Positions 8,806 through 16,804 of a stretch of 64,000 bases of DNA are shown one piece after another. The position numbers were made by a program, and so were the translations under genes. Source of the DNA: Paenibacillus xylanexedens (lineage in GTDB: Bacteria > Bacillota > Bacilli > Paenibacillales > Paenibacillaceae); the NCBI RefSeq assembly GCF_007680605.1, contig NZ_VEIO01000002.1, forward strand, positions 493,899-557,898. The letters are read 5' to 3'. Numbering within the stretch: position 1 is the stretch's first letter; every line of letters begins with the position of its first letter. The notes beneath the pieces were generated by a model. It saw nothing but the letters and a program-made list of their open reading frames with translations, did no database searches and was not told where the DNA came from.

Positions 8806-9717
8806 ATGTCCAATGTAACGGTGAAAGAATTAACGGCCAAGCAAGCCGACCGCGGCGTCAAAAGCTCGGTGTTTACGCTGAAATTTCTGCAACGTATTGT
8901 AATGATCCTGATCGGTGCTGTGCTCATGGCCGTATCGCTTGAAGTATTCCTCGTGCCAAACGGCGTCATCGACGGCGGTATCACGGGGATCTCGATTATG
9001 GTTTCAGAGCTTACACATCTGCCGCTGGGGATATTTCTGACTTTGCTCAATATGCCTTTTCTAATCCTTGGTTACAAGCAGATCGGTAAGACCTTTGCGT
9101 TATCTACTTTGCTGGGGATCGTCGTGATGTCTATCGGCACGTCCCTACTGCACAAAGTTCCGGCACTAACACCCGGTGAACCACTTCTGGGTGCTGTATT
9201 CGGCGGATTGATCCTGGGTGTGGGGGTAGGTCTCGTTATTCGTTCAGGTGGTTCGCTGGATGGTACAGAGATCGTTGCTATTCTGTTTAGCGAGAAATCA
9301 CCGCTGTCTGTGGGACAGATCGTATTGATTATTAACGTATTTATTTTCGCGGGTGCTGGATTCGTATTCGGCTGGCCGAACGCTTTGTACTCGATGATTG
9401 CCTATTATATTGCCATGAAGATGATTGATATCGTGAATGAAGGACTGGATCAGTCCAAGTCGGTCTGGATCATCAGTGAGAAGTATCGCGATATCGGTTC
9501 CGCGTTGACAGATCGTCTCGGACGTGGTGTAACGTATCTGGACGGAGAAGGCGGATTCAGCGGGGATGAGAAAAAGATCATTTTTGTTGTCATCACTCGT
9601 CTGGAAGAAGCCAAGCTGAAGTCCATTGTTGAGGACTGGGATCCGCAAGCTTTTGTGGCTATCGGTAACATTCACGATGTGAAGGGCGGACGCTTCAAGA
9701 AAAAAGGCATCCATTAG
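8806..9717 (+). CDS. YitT family membrane protein (DUF161 + DUF2179)
   Basis: 303 residues. Five to six membrane helices from about residue 25 to 205, including GAVLMAVSLEVFLVPNGVIDGGITGISIM and GGLILGVGVGLVIRSGGSLDGTEI, which are the YitT (5TM) signatures. A C-terminal cytosolic DUF2179 domain covers about 215-300 (KSVWIISEKYRDIG ... GGRFKKKG). Function is not established. ATG at 8806 follows a strong G-rich SD; an upstream in-frame ATG at 8770 lacks one. Ends at a bidirectional terminator. Confidence 0.92.
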   Translation: MSNVTVKELTAKQADRGVKSSVFTLKFLQRIVMILIGAVLMAVSLEVFLVPNGVIDGGITGISIMVSELTHLPLGIFLTLLNMPFLILGYKQIGKTFALSTLLGIVVMSIGTSLLHKVPALTPGEPLLGAVFGGLILGVGVGLVIRSGGSLDGTEIVAILFSEKSPLSVGQIVLIINVFIFAGAGFVFGWPNALYSMIAYYIAMKMIDIVNEGLDQSKSVWIISEKYRDIGSALTDRLGRGVTYLDGEGGFSGDEKKIIFVVITRLEEAKLKSIVEDWDPQAFVAIGNIHDVKGGRFKKKGIH

Positions 9718-9792
9718 CGGAACTTTCTGCTCGATATGACACAAGGGTTATTAAACAACTAGAGGAAGAAATATTTTTCTACTATACTAATA

Positions 9793-9829
9793 AGCCGATA
9801 TCCTGAATCACCGGATATCGGCTATTTTT
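9793..9829. terminator. bidirectional terminator, YitT / LigD polymerase
   Basis: AGCCGATATCC (9793-9803) pairs with GGATATCGGCT (9813-9823), followed by ATTTTTT. It overlaps the stop codon of the convergent LigD polymerase gene and serves both directions. Confidence 0.85.
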
Positions 9830-10712
9830 TCTTGAGATGTTTCAGAATCAGCTCCATAGGCTGCGGAGGCACGGCTGCAATCAGGTCGCCAACGGTTGTC
9901 AGACGTTCAATAATATTCATGAGGTGATAATCCTGAATAGAGACATCACGACGGACCTCATCCCAAGTCAGGGGAGTGGAGACGGTTCCCTGTGGCTTGG
10001 CGCGAGGGGTATAGGGAGCAGCCAATGTTTTGCCGCCATAATGCTGGAGATAATCAAAGTAAATTCGATCGCCCCGATCTTTTTTGAGCCGTTCCAGCGT
10101 AAACAAATCAGGATGTTTTTGCGTGACATATTTACCTACAAAATGACCGATATCGCGCAGTTCATCGAATGTTACACCCGGAGTAATCGGCACAATAATT
10201 TGAACACCTGTGGCGCCAGAGGTCTTGGGAACGGATTGCAATCCGAGAGAGGACAATGTTTCACCAACAATCAAGGCGGCCTGCATGATCCGCGGCTCGT
10301 GCTCCATCGAAGGGTCGAGATCAATCATCCATTCACAGGGTAGGGTACTGTGGATCGCATGAAGTGAAGGATGGAATTCAAGTGCGGCCAAATTTCCTAA
10401 CCAGAGAAGTTCAGGTAGCCCGTTCATGACAATATACCGTATACCTTCATGATCCTGTGTATGAACGAAATCAGGCACGGGCTCCGGAGCATTTTTTTGA
10501 TAAAAGAACGTATCGCCAGCGCCATGAGGGTATCGAATGGTTGTTAACAAACGGTTACGTGTGTAGGTTAACAGATATGGGGCCAGGGCAGCCAGCTTTT
10601 GCAGATAGATGGCTTTGGTTATCCCTGCTTCTGGCCATAACAGCTTGTCTGGATTCGTAACCGTGAGTTCTACGCCCTCAATCATGATGGAGCCTTTGAT
10701 TTTGTGTGGCAT
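9822..10712 (-). CDS. LigD-type NHEJ polymerase/primase (stand-alone PolDom)
   Basis: 296 residues matching the archaeo-eukaryotic primase-like polymerase domain of LigD. It contains VTNPDKLLWPEAGITK at the start, the metal-binding DLDP motif in CEWMIDLDPS, the SGATGVQIIVPI nucleotide-binding motif and a C-terminal RAKPQGTVSTPLTWDEV. The enzyme adds nucleotides at broken DNA ends during non-homologous end joining with Ku. ATG at 10712 has a perfect AGGAGGT eight nt upstream; the longer frame to 10739 overlaps that SD. It follows the ligase gene by 13 bp, so both are one transcript. In many bacteria the two domains are one protein. Confidence 0.92.
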   Translation of the reverse strand: MPHKIKGSIMIEGVELTVTNPDKLLWPEAGITKAIYLQKLAALAPYLLTYTRNRLLTTIRYPHGAGDTFFYQKNAPEPVPDFVHTQDHEGIRYIVMNGLPELLWLGNLAALEFHPSLHAIHSTLPCEWMIDLDPSMEHEPRIMQAALIVGETLSSLGLQSVPKTSGATGVQIIVPITPGVTFDELRDIGHFVGKYVTQKHPDLFTLERLKKDRGDRIYFDYLQHYGGKTLAAPYTPRAKPQGTVSTPLTWDEVRRDVSIQDYHLMNIIERLTTVGDLIAAVPPQPMELILKHLKKK

Positions 10713-10725
10713 TGTGCACCTCCTT

Positions 10726-11685
10726 TTACTGAAATTCATGCCGCAGCTGGCTCGCCGGGCAGTCCTCCCGTGTCACTTCTGCAAAGGTTTGGATGCTAGG
10801 ATGTCTCAGTGTGCGATGATGCGTCAGTTCCATATACTGCACCTTAAGTCCAATCTTTGGTTGTACCCAAGTTGTCTCTGCGCTACGCTCAGGAATGTTA
10901 TGGAACGGCCTATCCTTTATGATAAGTGGCTGCACCTGTGAAGTGAGTTCCCGCCAGCGATTAATGTTCAACTTCCCTGTTCCTACATGACCAATATAGA
11001 TAAAATGAGGCCCGTCATATACGCCAATCGCAACGGCGTTGACGATCCCATCGCGATACGTGACGCCCCCGATCATGGCGTACAGATCATGCATAATCTT
11101 CACCTTCTGCCAGCGTGGGTCCTTGCTACCGATCCCGTAGGTGCTGGTGAGATCCTTGCAGACGATGCCTTCCATCTGATGTTGCCTCATAACGCTTAGC
11201 AAAGTAGATGCATCCGTGGAGTTAGTTACTTCCTGAACATGATTGCTGGTATGTAACACTTGGTGAAGTAAATGCTGACGAGCGGATAGTGTCAGATCTG
11301 TGACCCACTTTCCATCGTAATATAGAATGTCAAAAACCATATAAGTTATCGGTATCTGCTGTTTAGCTTGAGCAATGTTATCCGGCTTGCTCATGCGATC
11401 CCGGCGAAGGACATGATAAAAGGAGGGACGTCCTGTGTCCGGATCGAGCGCGATGATCTCACCGTCCAAAATGTAAGAGTTGCCCTCGCATAGATTGCGC
11501 GGCCCCACTAGTTCTGGATACTGGGTCGTCCGGTCATGTAACCTGCGATTGACCAGCCGTAACTCTTGCCCGTTCTCATAGGCGAGCATGCGCACACCAT
11601 CCCATTTGATCTGGGCTATCCACTCGGAGCCTGTGGGTAAAGTATCTCGGGATACAGGTTCAAACGGAATAACAGGTTTGATCAT
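10726..11685 (-). CDS. ATP-dependent DNA ligase, LigD ligase domain
   Basis: 319 residues. Catalytic lysine in motif I IKWDGVR near residue 28, motif III YMVFDILY, motif IV EGIVCKD, motif V WQKVK, then an OB-fold with the closing VQPKIGLKVQYMELT. It seals nicks using ATP and here should act with the polymerase encoded immediately downstream and the Ku protein encoded 3 kb away. AAGGAGT precedes the ATG at 11685. No phosphoesterase domain is present in either gene, as is usual in Bacillales. Confidence 0.93.
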   Translation of the reverse strand: MIKPVIPFEPVSRDTLPTGSEWIAQIKWDGVRMLAYENGQELRLVNRRLHDRTTQYPELVGPRNLCEGNSYILDGEIIALDPDTGRPSFYHVLRRDRMSKPDNIAQAKQQIPITYMVFDILYYDGKWVTDLTLSARQHLLHQVLHTSNHVQEVTNSTDASTLLSVMRQHQMEGIVCKDLTSTYGIGSKDPRWQKVKIMHDLYAMIGGVTYRDGIVNAVAIGVYDGPHFIYIGHVGTGKLNINRWRELTSQVQPLIIKDRPFHNIPERSAETTWVQPKIGLKVQYMELTHHRTLRHPSIQTFAEVTREDCPASQLRHEFQ

Positions 11686-11757
11686 GTGTTACTCCTTTCC
11701 TTAAACCAGCCACACAGCCTTATATCAGGATGATATATATAGAATGCGTGGAAGGCG

Positions 11758-12855
11758 TTAATGTTTTTGCAGCTTATGCTTTATATGGTGGATCAGAATT
11801 AGCAACAACGGGAGAAAAATACCGCAGGTTAAATCCCAGTCAATCCAGTAGGGGATGACCACTTTCAGATAAAATGTTTCATTTGGAGCGATCAGGATCG
11901 AGCACGATAAAATAAGGAATGCTGCCGGTAAGATTAGATTCCGATAGCTGGACAAGCGAAACAGGTGAGCAAGCCCAAGCACAAAGCCGTAAAAAAAGAG
12001 CACACTTTTGAAAAATACAGCGATAACCCATACGGAAGCCATGATCGCTTCAATCCGTTGCAAGAAGTTGCCGATGTTAATCAAACGGGACAGATTAAAC
12101 GACGTAAACCAATAATGCTGTGTCATAAACGGCCCCATAATAAGCAAACACATACTCAGTATTAGCGTCAGCATTAATCCGCCAATCATACCCATGAGCA
12201 AAAAATCTCTTTTCAGATGAGAGCGCTGCTCCGTGTAAGGCAATAACATCATGAAAATACATAGTTCACAGTACGGATATGTAAGTACAGCGATAAAGCC
12301 TTTGAAAGGATCAAGCAATCCCCGACCAAGAATGGGTTTTATATTGTCGAGCTCTGCCTTGGGGAGTAGGCATAGGGTGAGAATAATCAAAAACAGGAAA
12401 ACGAGAGGCAGCAGGACTTCAGCCGACCTGCCGATATTAGGTAGCCCTGATCGCAGTCCCCAAGCAAGCGCAATAATGAATGTTAAATGCAGAATCCACA
12501 GCGGTGAATTTCTTAGAATGTCGGTTGCCAAAAAATCTCCCATTTCCCGGATGAATGTCGACGTACTGATCAAAAAATAAAAAATATAGAACACGCTGAT
12601 CACCGCACCGATCCAAGGCCCCAATATACGCAATACATGCTCAATCAAATTCAGACGCGGATCCAAGCGATATACAGCAAGCATGATGAGCAGTATAACT
12701 ATTCCGCCCAATAAGCCAAGTAAGGAAGAAATCCAGGCATCTTGCTGAGCATAGGAGGTGATCATCGTTGGGAAAAAGAGGATCTGCTCACCGATTGTGC
12801 AAAGGAACATCAGCGAACCTAGCTGCCTGACGGTCAAACGTCCCTTTTCAATCAT
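11758..12855 (-). CDS. GerAB-type spore germination permease (orphan)
   Basis: 365 residues with ten or more hydrophobic helices in the APC-superfamily layout of endospore germination permeases (GerAB/GerBB/GerKB). Typical features are the short N-terminus RLTVRQLGSLMFLCTIGEQILFFP and the central segment ILGRGLLDPFKGFIAVLTYPY. In germinant receptors this subunit works in the inner spore membrane with GerAA and GerAC, which are not adjacent here. Lies between the NHEJ genes and a VOC gene, all leftward. Family call firm; germinant unknown. Confidence 0.9.
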   Translation of the reverse strand: MIEKGRLTVRQLGSLMFLCTIGEQILFFPTMITSYAQQDAWISSLLGLLGGIVILLIMLAVYRLDPRLNLIEHVLRILGPWIGAVISVFYIFYFLISTSTFIREMGDFLATDILRNSPLWILHLTFIIALAWGLRSGLPNIGRSAEVLLPLVFLFLIILTLCLLPKAELDNIKPILGRGLLDPFKGFIAVLTYPYCELCIFMMLLPYTEQRSHLKRDFLLMGMIGGLMLTLILSMCLLIMGPFMTQHYWFTSFNLSRLINIGNFLQRIEAIMASVWVIAVFFKSVLFFYGFVLGLAHLFRLSSYRNLILPAAFLILSCSILIAPNETFYLKVVIPYWIDWDLTCGIFLPLLLILIHHIKHKLQKH

Positions 12856-12935
12856 TCCATAAATTCTCCTTTGTCTGGCAATGTTTGAGTCTGGTTAGGA
12901 TGTACCAATATTTGCGGTTTTATCAGTGACATATT

Positions 12936-12998
12936 AAAAAAGCCTGACCGCTTGTTCTCCTAAGGAAGCTTTGGAGGCACCAGGGACAGACTTTTTTT
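12936..12998 (-). terminator. terminator of the VOC dioxygenase gene
   Basis: Imperfect stem of GTCTGTCC-like and GGTCAGGC-like arms with a T run in the minus direction (plus A run 12936-12941) and a matching T run on the plus strand (12992-12998). Confidence 0.6.
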
Positions 12999-13095
12999 GC
13001 AATTACAAGTTTGGTCATAAGAAGGAAGCGGAAAATCAAGACATCTGAGCAATTGAAGGGCAACGGCTTAAGTCTAAAGTAAACAATAATTAGCT

Positions 13096-13965
13096 TTATT
13101 CTTCTGCAATTAGGCGGATGCGTATGTTCTGAGGGTCTGCCGCATACCATGAATCACCATCCCGGCGTACTTCAACGCCTGCCTGGCGTAAACGTTCAGC
13201 GGCCAGCTCAACTTCTTGGTTACGGGCATACACAATGGTGAAATAGTCAATTCCCGTAGCATTGGCAGGATTAATTGGAGCATTCACACCAGCCCAGATA
13301 TTCAGCCCCAGATGGTGATGGTACCCTCCGGCAGACACAAACAGTGCTGACATGTTGGCGAAGTTGCCTACAATATCGAATCCGAGAATACCGGAGTAGA
13401 AGCTGCGGGCTTCTTCCAGACTGCGAACGTGGAAGTGAACATGACCGATAACAGTGCCAGCTGGCAGACCGTCCCAAGTCTCATTTGCCGACAAATCAAA
13501 CAAGCTCTGTACATCCACTGGATCGCTTGCCATGACATAATTATTGTCAGCATCCCGTTTCCAAGTATCACGAGGACGGTCCGCGTAAATCTCAATTCCG
13601 TTCAGATCGGGGTCTGAAATATAGAAAGCTTCGCTTACCAGGTGATCTCCTTGACCAATCTCAATCCCGGATGCGACCAGATTACGAATGGCAAGTCCAA
13701 GCGACTTGCGGTCAGGCAGCAGAATGGCAAAGTGGTACAAGCCTGCGTGGGAACGCTCAGGCAAAGTGATGCTGTTGCTCACTTCTTCAAGACGAAGAAG
13801 GACGTTCTTTCCGTCCGCTGTCATTGTGGCGATATGATCTTGGCGTGTCAGCAGTGTGAGGCCAACAACGTCCGTATAAAACTGGATGGATCGATCCAGA
13901 TTGCTAATTTTGAGACTGACTTCACCTAGATGGGTTGTGGCCGGAATTTGATAAGTAGTACTCAT
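13096..13965 (-). CDS. VOC family catechol 2,3-dioxygenase-like protein (CatE type)
   Basis: 289 residues with two vicinal-oxygen-chelate halves. The first half has HLGEVSLKISNLDRSIQFYTDVVGL (about 9-33) and SDPDLNGIEIYADRPRDTW (about 115-135). The second has HVHFHVRSLEEARSFYSGILGF and HHHLGLNIWAG. Metal ligands expected from the family are the histidine near 10, the histidine of GYHHHLGLN and a late acid. It probably opens or modifies catecholic rings or related substrates; the substrate is not known. ATG at 13965 has AAGGAGG nine nt upstream; the longer frame to 14004 has none. Confidence 0.85.
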   Translation of the reverse strand: MSTTYQIPATTHLGEVSLKISNLDRSIQFYTDVVGLTLLTRQDHIATMTADGKNVLLRLEEVSNSITLPERSHAGLYHFAILLPDRKSLGLAIRNLVASGIEIGQGDHLVSEAFYISDPDLNGIEIYADRPRDTWKRDADNNYVMASDPVDVQSLFDLSANETWDGLPAGTVIGHVHFHVRSLEEARSFYSGILGFDIVGNFANMSALFVSAGGYHHHLGLNIWAGVNAPINPANATGIDYFTIVYARNQEVELAAERLRQAGVEVRRDGDSWYAADPQNIRIRLIAEE

Positions 13966-14495
13966 AGTTATTTCCTCCTTATTGTGGTTTCTCATCGTGA
14001 ACAAATCAAAAATTATAATGTGCGAATACCATTTAATGGAACATGGTGCATATCGAAGCAGAGCTAAGAACTTTGAACAATATTAACTTGATAATGGATT
14101 AAATCACTTTATAAATATAAATAAGTTACTTTTCATAAGTTAATATAAAATTTTTACTGTTTTTAGTCAATAACTTAGACGAAATTCTTTCTTCGGTATG
14201 GTCACAGAGGTCTATGTGATCTGGAAGGATCGAAGTGGTAAGCCGATGGTGGTCATAAAGAGGATGATTATACATAGTGCCTCCAACACGTGCTAACGAA
14301 CCGATACGGGAGTCTTTGGATCAGGTTGACCCAATTACGTCCGGTCCGTTAGACACAAGCAGGGGCCTCGACCATGAGGGGAGGAAGATATGTCACAGAG
14401 TAAACGACGCGATAGGACATACAAGCCCATATGACATGAGAGGCTAGGGAATAAAAACGAATAGTCCTTACACCCATTCTACTTCACCAGTACAA
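13966..14495. other. 530-bp gap between VOC gene and ku
   Basis: The left part (to ~14165) is very AT-rich and should contain the promoter of the leftward VOC gene. The right part (14200-14440) has normal composition but no frame longer than about 20 codons. A possible 14-codon ORF (14390-14434, MSQSKRRDRTYKPI) follows a good SD (GGGGAGGAAG) on the plus strand. The remainder resembles neither a known RNA nor an eroded gene that I can name. Confidence 0.4.
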
Positions 14496-15410
14496 TTACG
14501 CTTTTGGTTTAGCTGGGGCTTTTTTGCGTTTCGGTGCAGCAGGGGGAGCATCGGTTTCTCCTCCGGCAGCAGCCTGGGCAGTTGTTTTGCGCGGAGCGCG
14601 TTTTTTAGGTTTAGCCGTGGATGTTCCAGGGTCTGAAGGAATCGGCTTGACGGCTTCGATACTTGCTTGGAGGGCAGCCATAAGATCCATCACATTAGCT
14701 TCCGGTTTGGCTGGAGCAATCTTGATCTCCTCCCCAGCAACCTTGTGTTGAATGAGGTCGAGTAGCTTTGCCCGATAATCGTCCGTATATTTACCCGGTT
14801 CAAACGGAGTCGAAAGCTGGTCAATTAGCAGTTTGGCCATCGTGAGTTCTTTTTCGTTTACATTTTGAACTTCAGGGAGGTTAGGTACCTGTGACACGGG
14901 ACGGATCTCATCCGGGTAAAAAATAGTTTCCATCGACAAACAGTCCTCCAGAACACGGATGGCGGCGAGACTGCTTTTGGAGCGAATGGAGATTTTAGCA
15001 ATGCCTATTTTCCCCGTATCCCGCATGGCGTTCATGAGAAGCTGATAGGCATTACCACCAGCCTGATCAGGAGAGAGGTAATACGTTTTTTGAAAATAGA
15101 TCGGGTCAATTTCAGTCAAATCCACAAAATCCAGAATGGTAATGGTTTTGCTGCTGGACTCGTTTAAGGCCTCAAGTTCTTCTTTTTCGAAAAGAACAAA
15201 TTTGCCCTTTTCATATTCATACCCTTTGGTAATCTCTTCCCATTTGACTTCGACCTCACAGGAGGGGCACTGACGTACATAAGCGAGCGGGCTTCCGCAA
15301 ACGTTATGAATGTAACGCATGGAGATATCTTTGTCTTCGGTAGCCGAGAACATTTTGACAGGGACATGCACGAGACCAAAACTGATCGCGCCTTTCCAGA
15401 CCGTGTGCAT
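14496..15410 (-). CDS. ku: Ku protein, non-homologous end joining
   Basis: 304 residues. The first ~255 are the bacterial Ku core: MHTVWKGAISFGLVHVPVKMFSA at the N-terminus, CPSCEVEVKWEEITKGYEYEKGKFVLFEKEEL, and DFVDLTEIDPIYFQKTYYLSPD. The tail (about 260-304) is rich in Lys, Ala and Pro, as in many Ku proteins that bind LigD and DNA. It forms a homodimeric ring on double-strand ends and recruits LigD. ATG at 15410 has AAGGAGT; the open frame to 15545 is upstream non-coding. Probably acts with the ligase and polymerase genes at 9.8-11.7 kb. Confidence 0.95.
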   Translation of the reverse strand: MHTVWKGAISFGLVHVPVKMFSATEDKDISMRYIHNVCGSPLAYVRQCPSCEVEVKWEEITKGYEYEKGKFVLFEKEELEALNESSSKTITILDFVDLTEIDPIYFQKTYYLSPDQAGGNAYQLLMNAMRDTGKIGIAKISIRSKSSLAAIRVLEDCLSMETIFYPDEIRPVSQVPNLPEVQNVNEKELTMAKLLIDQLSTPFEPGKYTDDYRAKLLDLIQHKVAGEEIKIAPAKPEANVMDLMAALQASIEAVKPIPSDPGTSTAKPKKRAPRKTTAQAAAGGETDAPPAAPKRKKAPAKPKA

Positions 15411-15586
15411 AAGAGCGACTCCTTTCGAATTTCTTTTTTTGTTAATAGTATGGGCAGCTGTTGTAAGGGATAGTCGTAAACCCTTGATTGTTATGGTGGA
15501 TTGGAGTTTCCGGATGAGGATGCAGCATGTTGTATGGTTCTGCAAGAGTCGGGGATGATAACAGAAACATGATGGGGAGGTGCCAG

Positions 15587-15886
15587 ATGAAGAACAGGCG
15601 AGATGAGGAAGAGGCGCACAAGCACACGTTTACGCCCTATCCTCTGGAGGATGCCGAGAGTGCAGAAGAGTTTTATACGCCGGCAGCAGATGTGAATTGG
15701 GAAGCGGTGACTTCGGAGAAGCTGCCGCTTGATCGGGAATCTTTTATGCTGGATATCGATCGTATGGTGAATGAAGGTTTAGGCGGCGGTCAGGTTACAG
15801 AGGATAACGGTTATATTGGGGATAGTACGACAGATACGATTGTGCAAGAGGACCACAATGATGACCCGGAAGGAGACTACGAATAG
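15587..15886 (+). CDS. hypothetical acidic protein
   Basis: 99 residues, strongly acidic, especially at the C-terminus (QEDHNDDPEGDYE). No membrane segment, no cysteines, low predicted order. GGGGAGGTG precedes ATG 15587; the frame extends to 15527 without an SD. It ends one base before the sspH start, so the two are likely co-transcribed, perhaps in the forespore (inference). No family recognised. Confidence 0.7.
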   Translation: MKNRRDEEEAHKHTFTPYPLEDAESAEEFYTPAADVNWEAVTSEKLPLDRESFMLDIDRMVNEGLGGGQVTEDNGYIGDSTTDTIVQEDHNDDPEGDYE

Positions 15887-15887
15887 T

Positions 15888-16067
15888 ATGATGGATACGA
15901 AGCGGGCCAAAGCCATTTATAATTCCAAAGATACAATCGCGGTGACGCTTGAAGGTGAGCCTGTCTGGATTGAAAGTGTGGATGAGGCCAATGGTATGGC
16001 AACGGTACAAGTGGGAAGCAGACCAGGAAACACCCAAACGGTGCGAGTGGATCGTCTGGAAGAGTAG
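15888..16067 (+). CDS. sspH: H-type small acid-soluble spore protein
   Basis: 59 residues matching the SspH/YfjU family: an N-terminal RAKAIYNSKDTIAVTLEGEPVWI block, then ESVDEANGMATVQV and a closing TVRVDRLEE. These are minor forespore proteins, expressed under sigma-G in B. subtilis and packed in the spore core. Paired ATG codons at 15888/15891 follow GGAAGGAG that lies inside the end of the acidic-protein gene. The longer open frame to 15816 overlaps that gene and is not used. A terminator follows at 16141. Confidence 0.9.
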   Translation: MMDTKRAKAIYNSKDTIAVTLEGEPVWIESVDEANGMATVQVGSRPGNTQTVRVDRLEE

Positions 16068-16140
16068 CAACTATAAAATTGTGACAAGTACGGATGGTAA
16101 AAGAGAAGCGAGGACATTCTTGAAATCAATGAAAGTGCGG

Positions 16141-16167
16141 CCGATACCGGAAGGTATCGGTTTTTTT
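16141..16167 (+). terminator. intrinsic terminator after sspH
   Basis: A perfect CCGATACC/GGTATCGG stem, GGAA tetraloop, seven T residues. Confidence 0.95.
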
Positions 16168-16240
16168 AGTTAGAATCCTGTATGTGATTACGCAAAAAGA
16201 TAGTTATAAAGCCCAACCTTTCCAGCATGTCCCTTCGATG

Positions 16241-16269
16241 TTGCGGGCAAGGAAAGGGACCGATATAAT
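16241..16269 (+). promoter_or_regulatory. candidate promoter of the tsaE-tsaB-rimI-tsaD operon
   Basis: TTGCGG (16241-16246), 17-bp spacer, TATAAT (16264-16269), 50 bp before the TTG start of tsaE and after the sspH terminator. Confidence 0.55.
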
Positions 16270-16318
16270 AAGGTTCAAAGTGAACTCAGACGGAAGACCG
16301 TCAAAGGTGGGACGTATA

Positions 16319-16804
16319 TTGAATCAGACGCATGAACAGTGGGTGTATCATTCCCACAGCATTGCAGATACAGAAACGCTTGCTGCTGCACTTGCGGTGC
16401 AGGCACAAGCTGGCATGGTCATTGCACTGGACGGCGATTTGGGAGCGGGTAAAACGGCTTTTTCTCAGAAGTTTGCCTGGCATTTGGGCGTAAGAGATGT
16501 GGTAAGCAGTCCAACCTTCACGCTGATCAAGGAATACGAGGGGCGATTGCCGCTATATCATATGGATGTGTATCGCATTTCGTTGGAAGAAGCGGACGAG
16601 CTGGGTCTTGAAGAATATTTTTATGGTACGGGAGTCAGTCTGGTGGAATGGTCCAGCATTATTCCCGAGTTGTTACCCGAAGAGCATCTTCATGTGCAGA
16701 TCGAAACCACAGGCATGGAAGATCGAACGATAACACTGGATGGGTATGGTGAGGGATATGCCGAGCTATGCCGACAGTTCAGACAGAATGGAGTTATAGG
16801 ATGA
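16319..16804 (+). CDS. tsaE: tRNA threonylcarbamoyladenosine biosynthesis ATPase TsaE
   Basis: 161 residues. Walker A GDLGAGKTAF near residue 42, the conserved VSSPTFTLIKEYEG segment, HMDVYRI, and the GLEEYF ... LVEWSSII C-terminal motif. TsaE is the ATPase of the TsaB-TsaD-TsaE complex that makes t6A at position 37 of ANN-decoding tRNAs. A TTG start at 16319 follows AAAGGTGGG; the frame is open to 16184 but that part carries the promoter. Stop overlaps tsaB start (ATGA). Ortholog of B. subtilis ydiB. Confidence 0.95.
   Translation: MNQTHEQWVYHSHSIADTETLAAALAVQAQAGMVIALDGDLGAGKTAFSQKFAWHLGVRDVVSSPTFTLIKEYEGRLPLYHMDVYRISLEEADELGLEEYFYGTGVSLVEWSSIIPELLPEEHLHVQIETTGMEDRTITLDGYGEGYAELCRQFRQNGVIG

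Noticed and set aside
9837..10343. 168-residue plus-strand frame over the LigD polymerase gene
   Set aside because: Shadow frame; the minus strand encodes an unmistakable PolDom protein.
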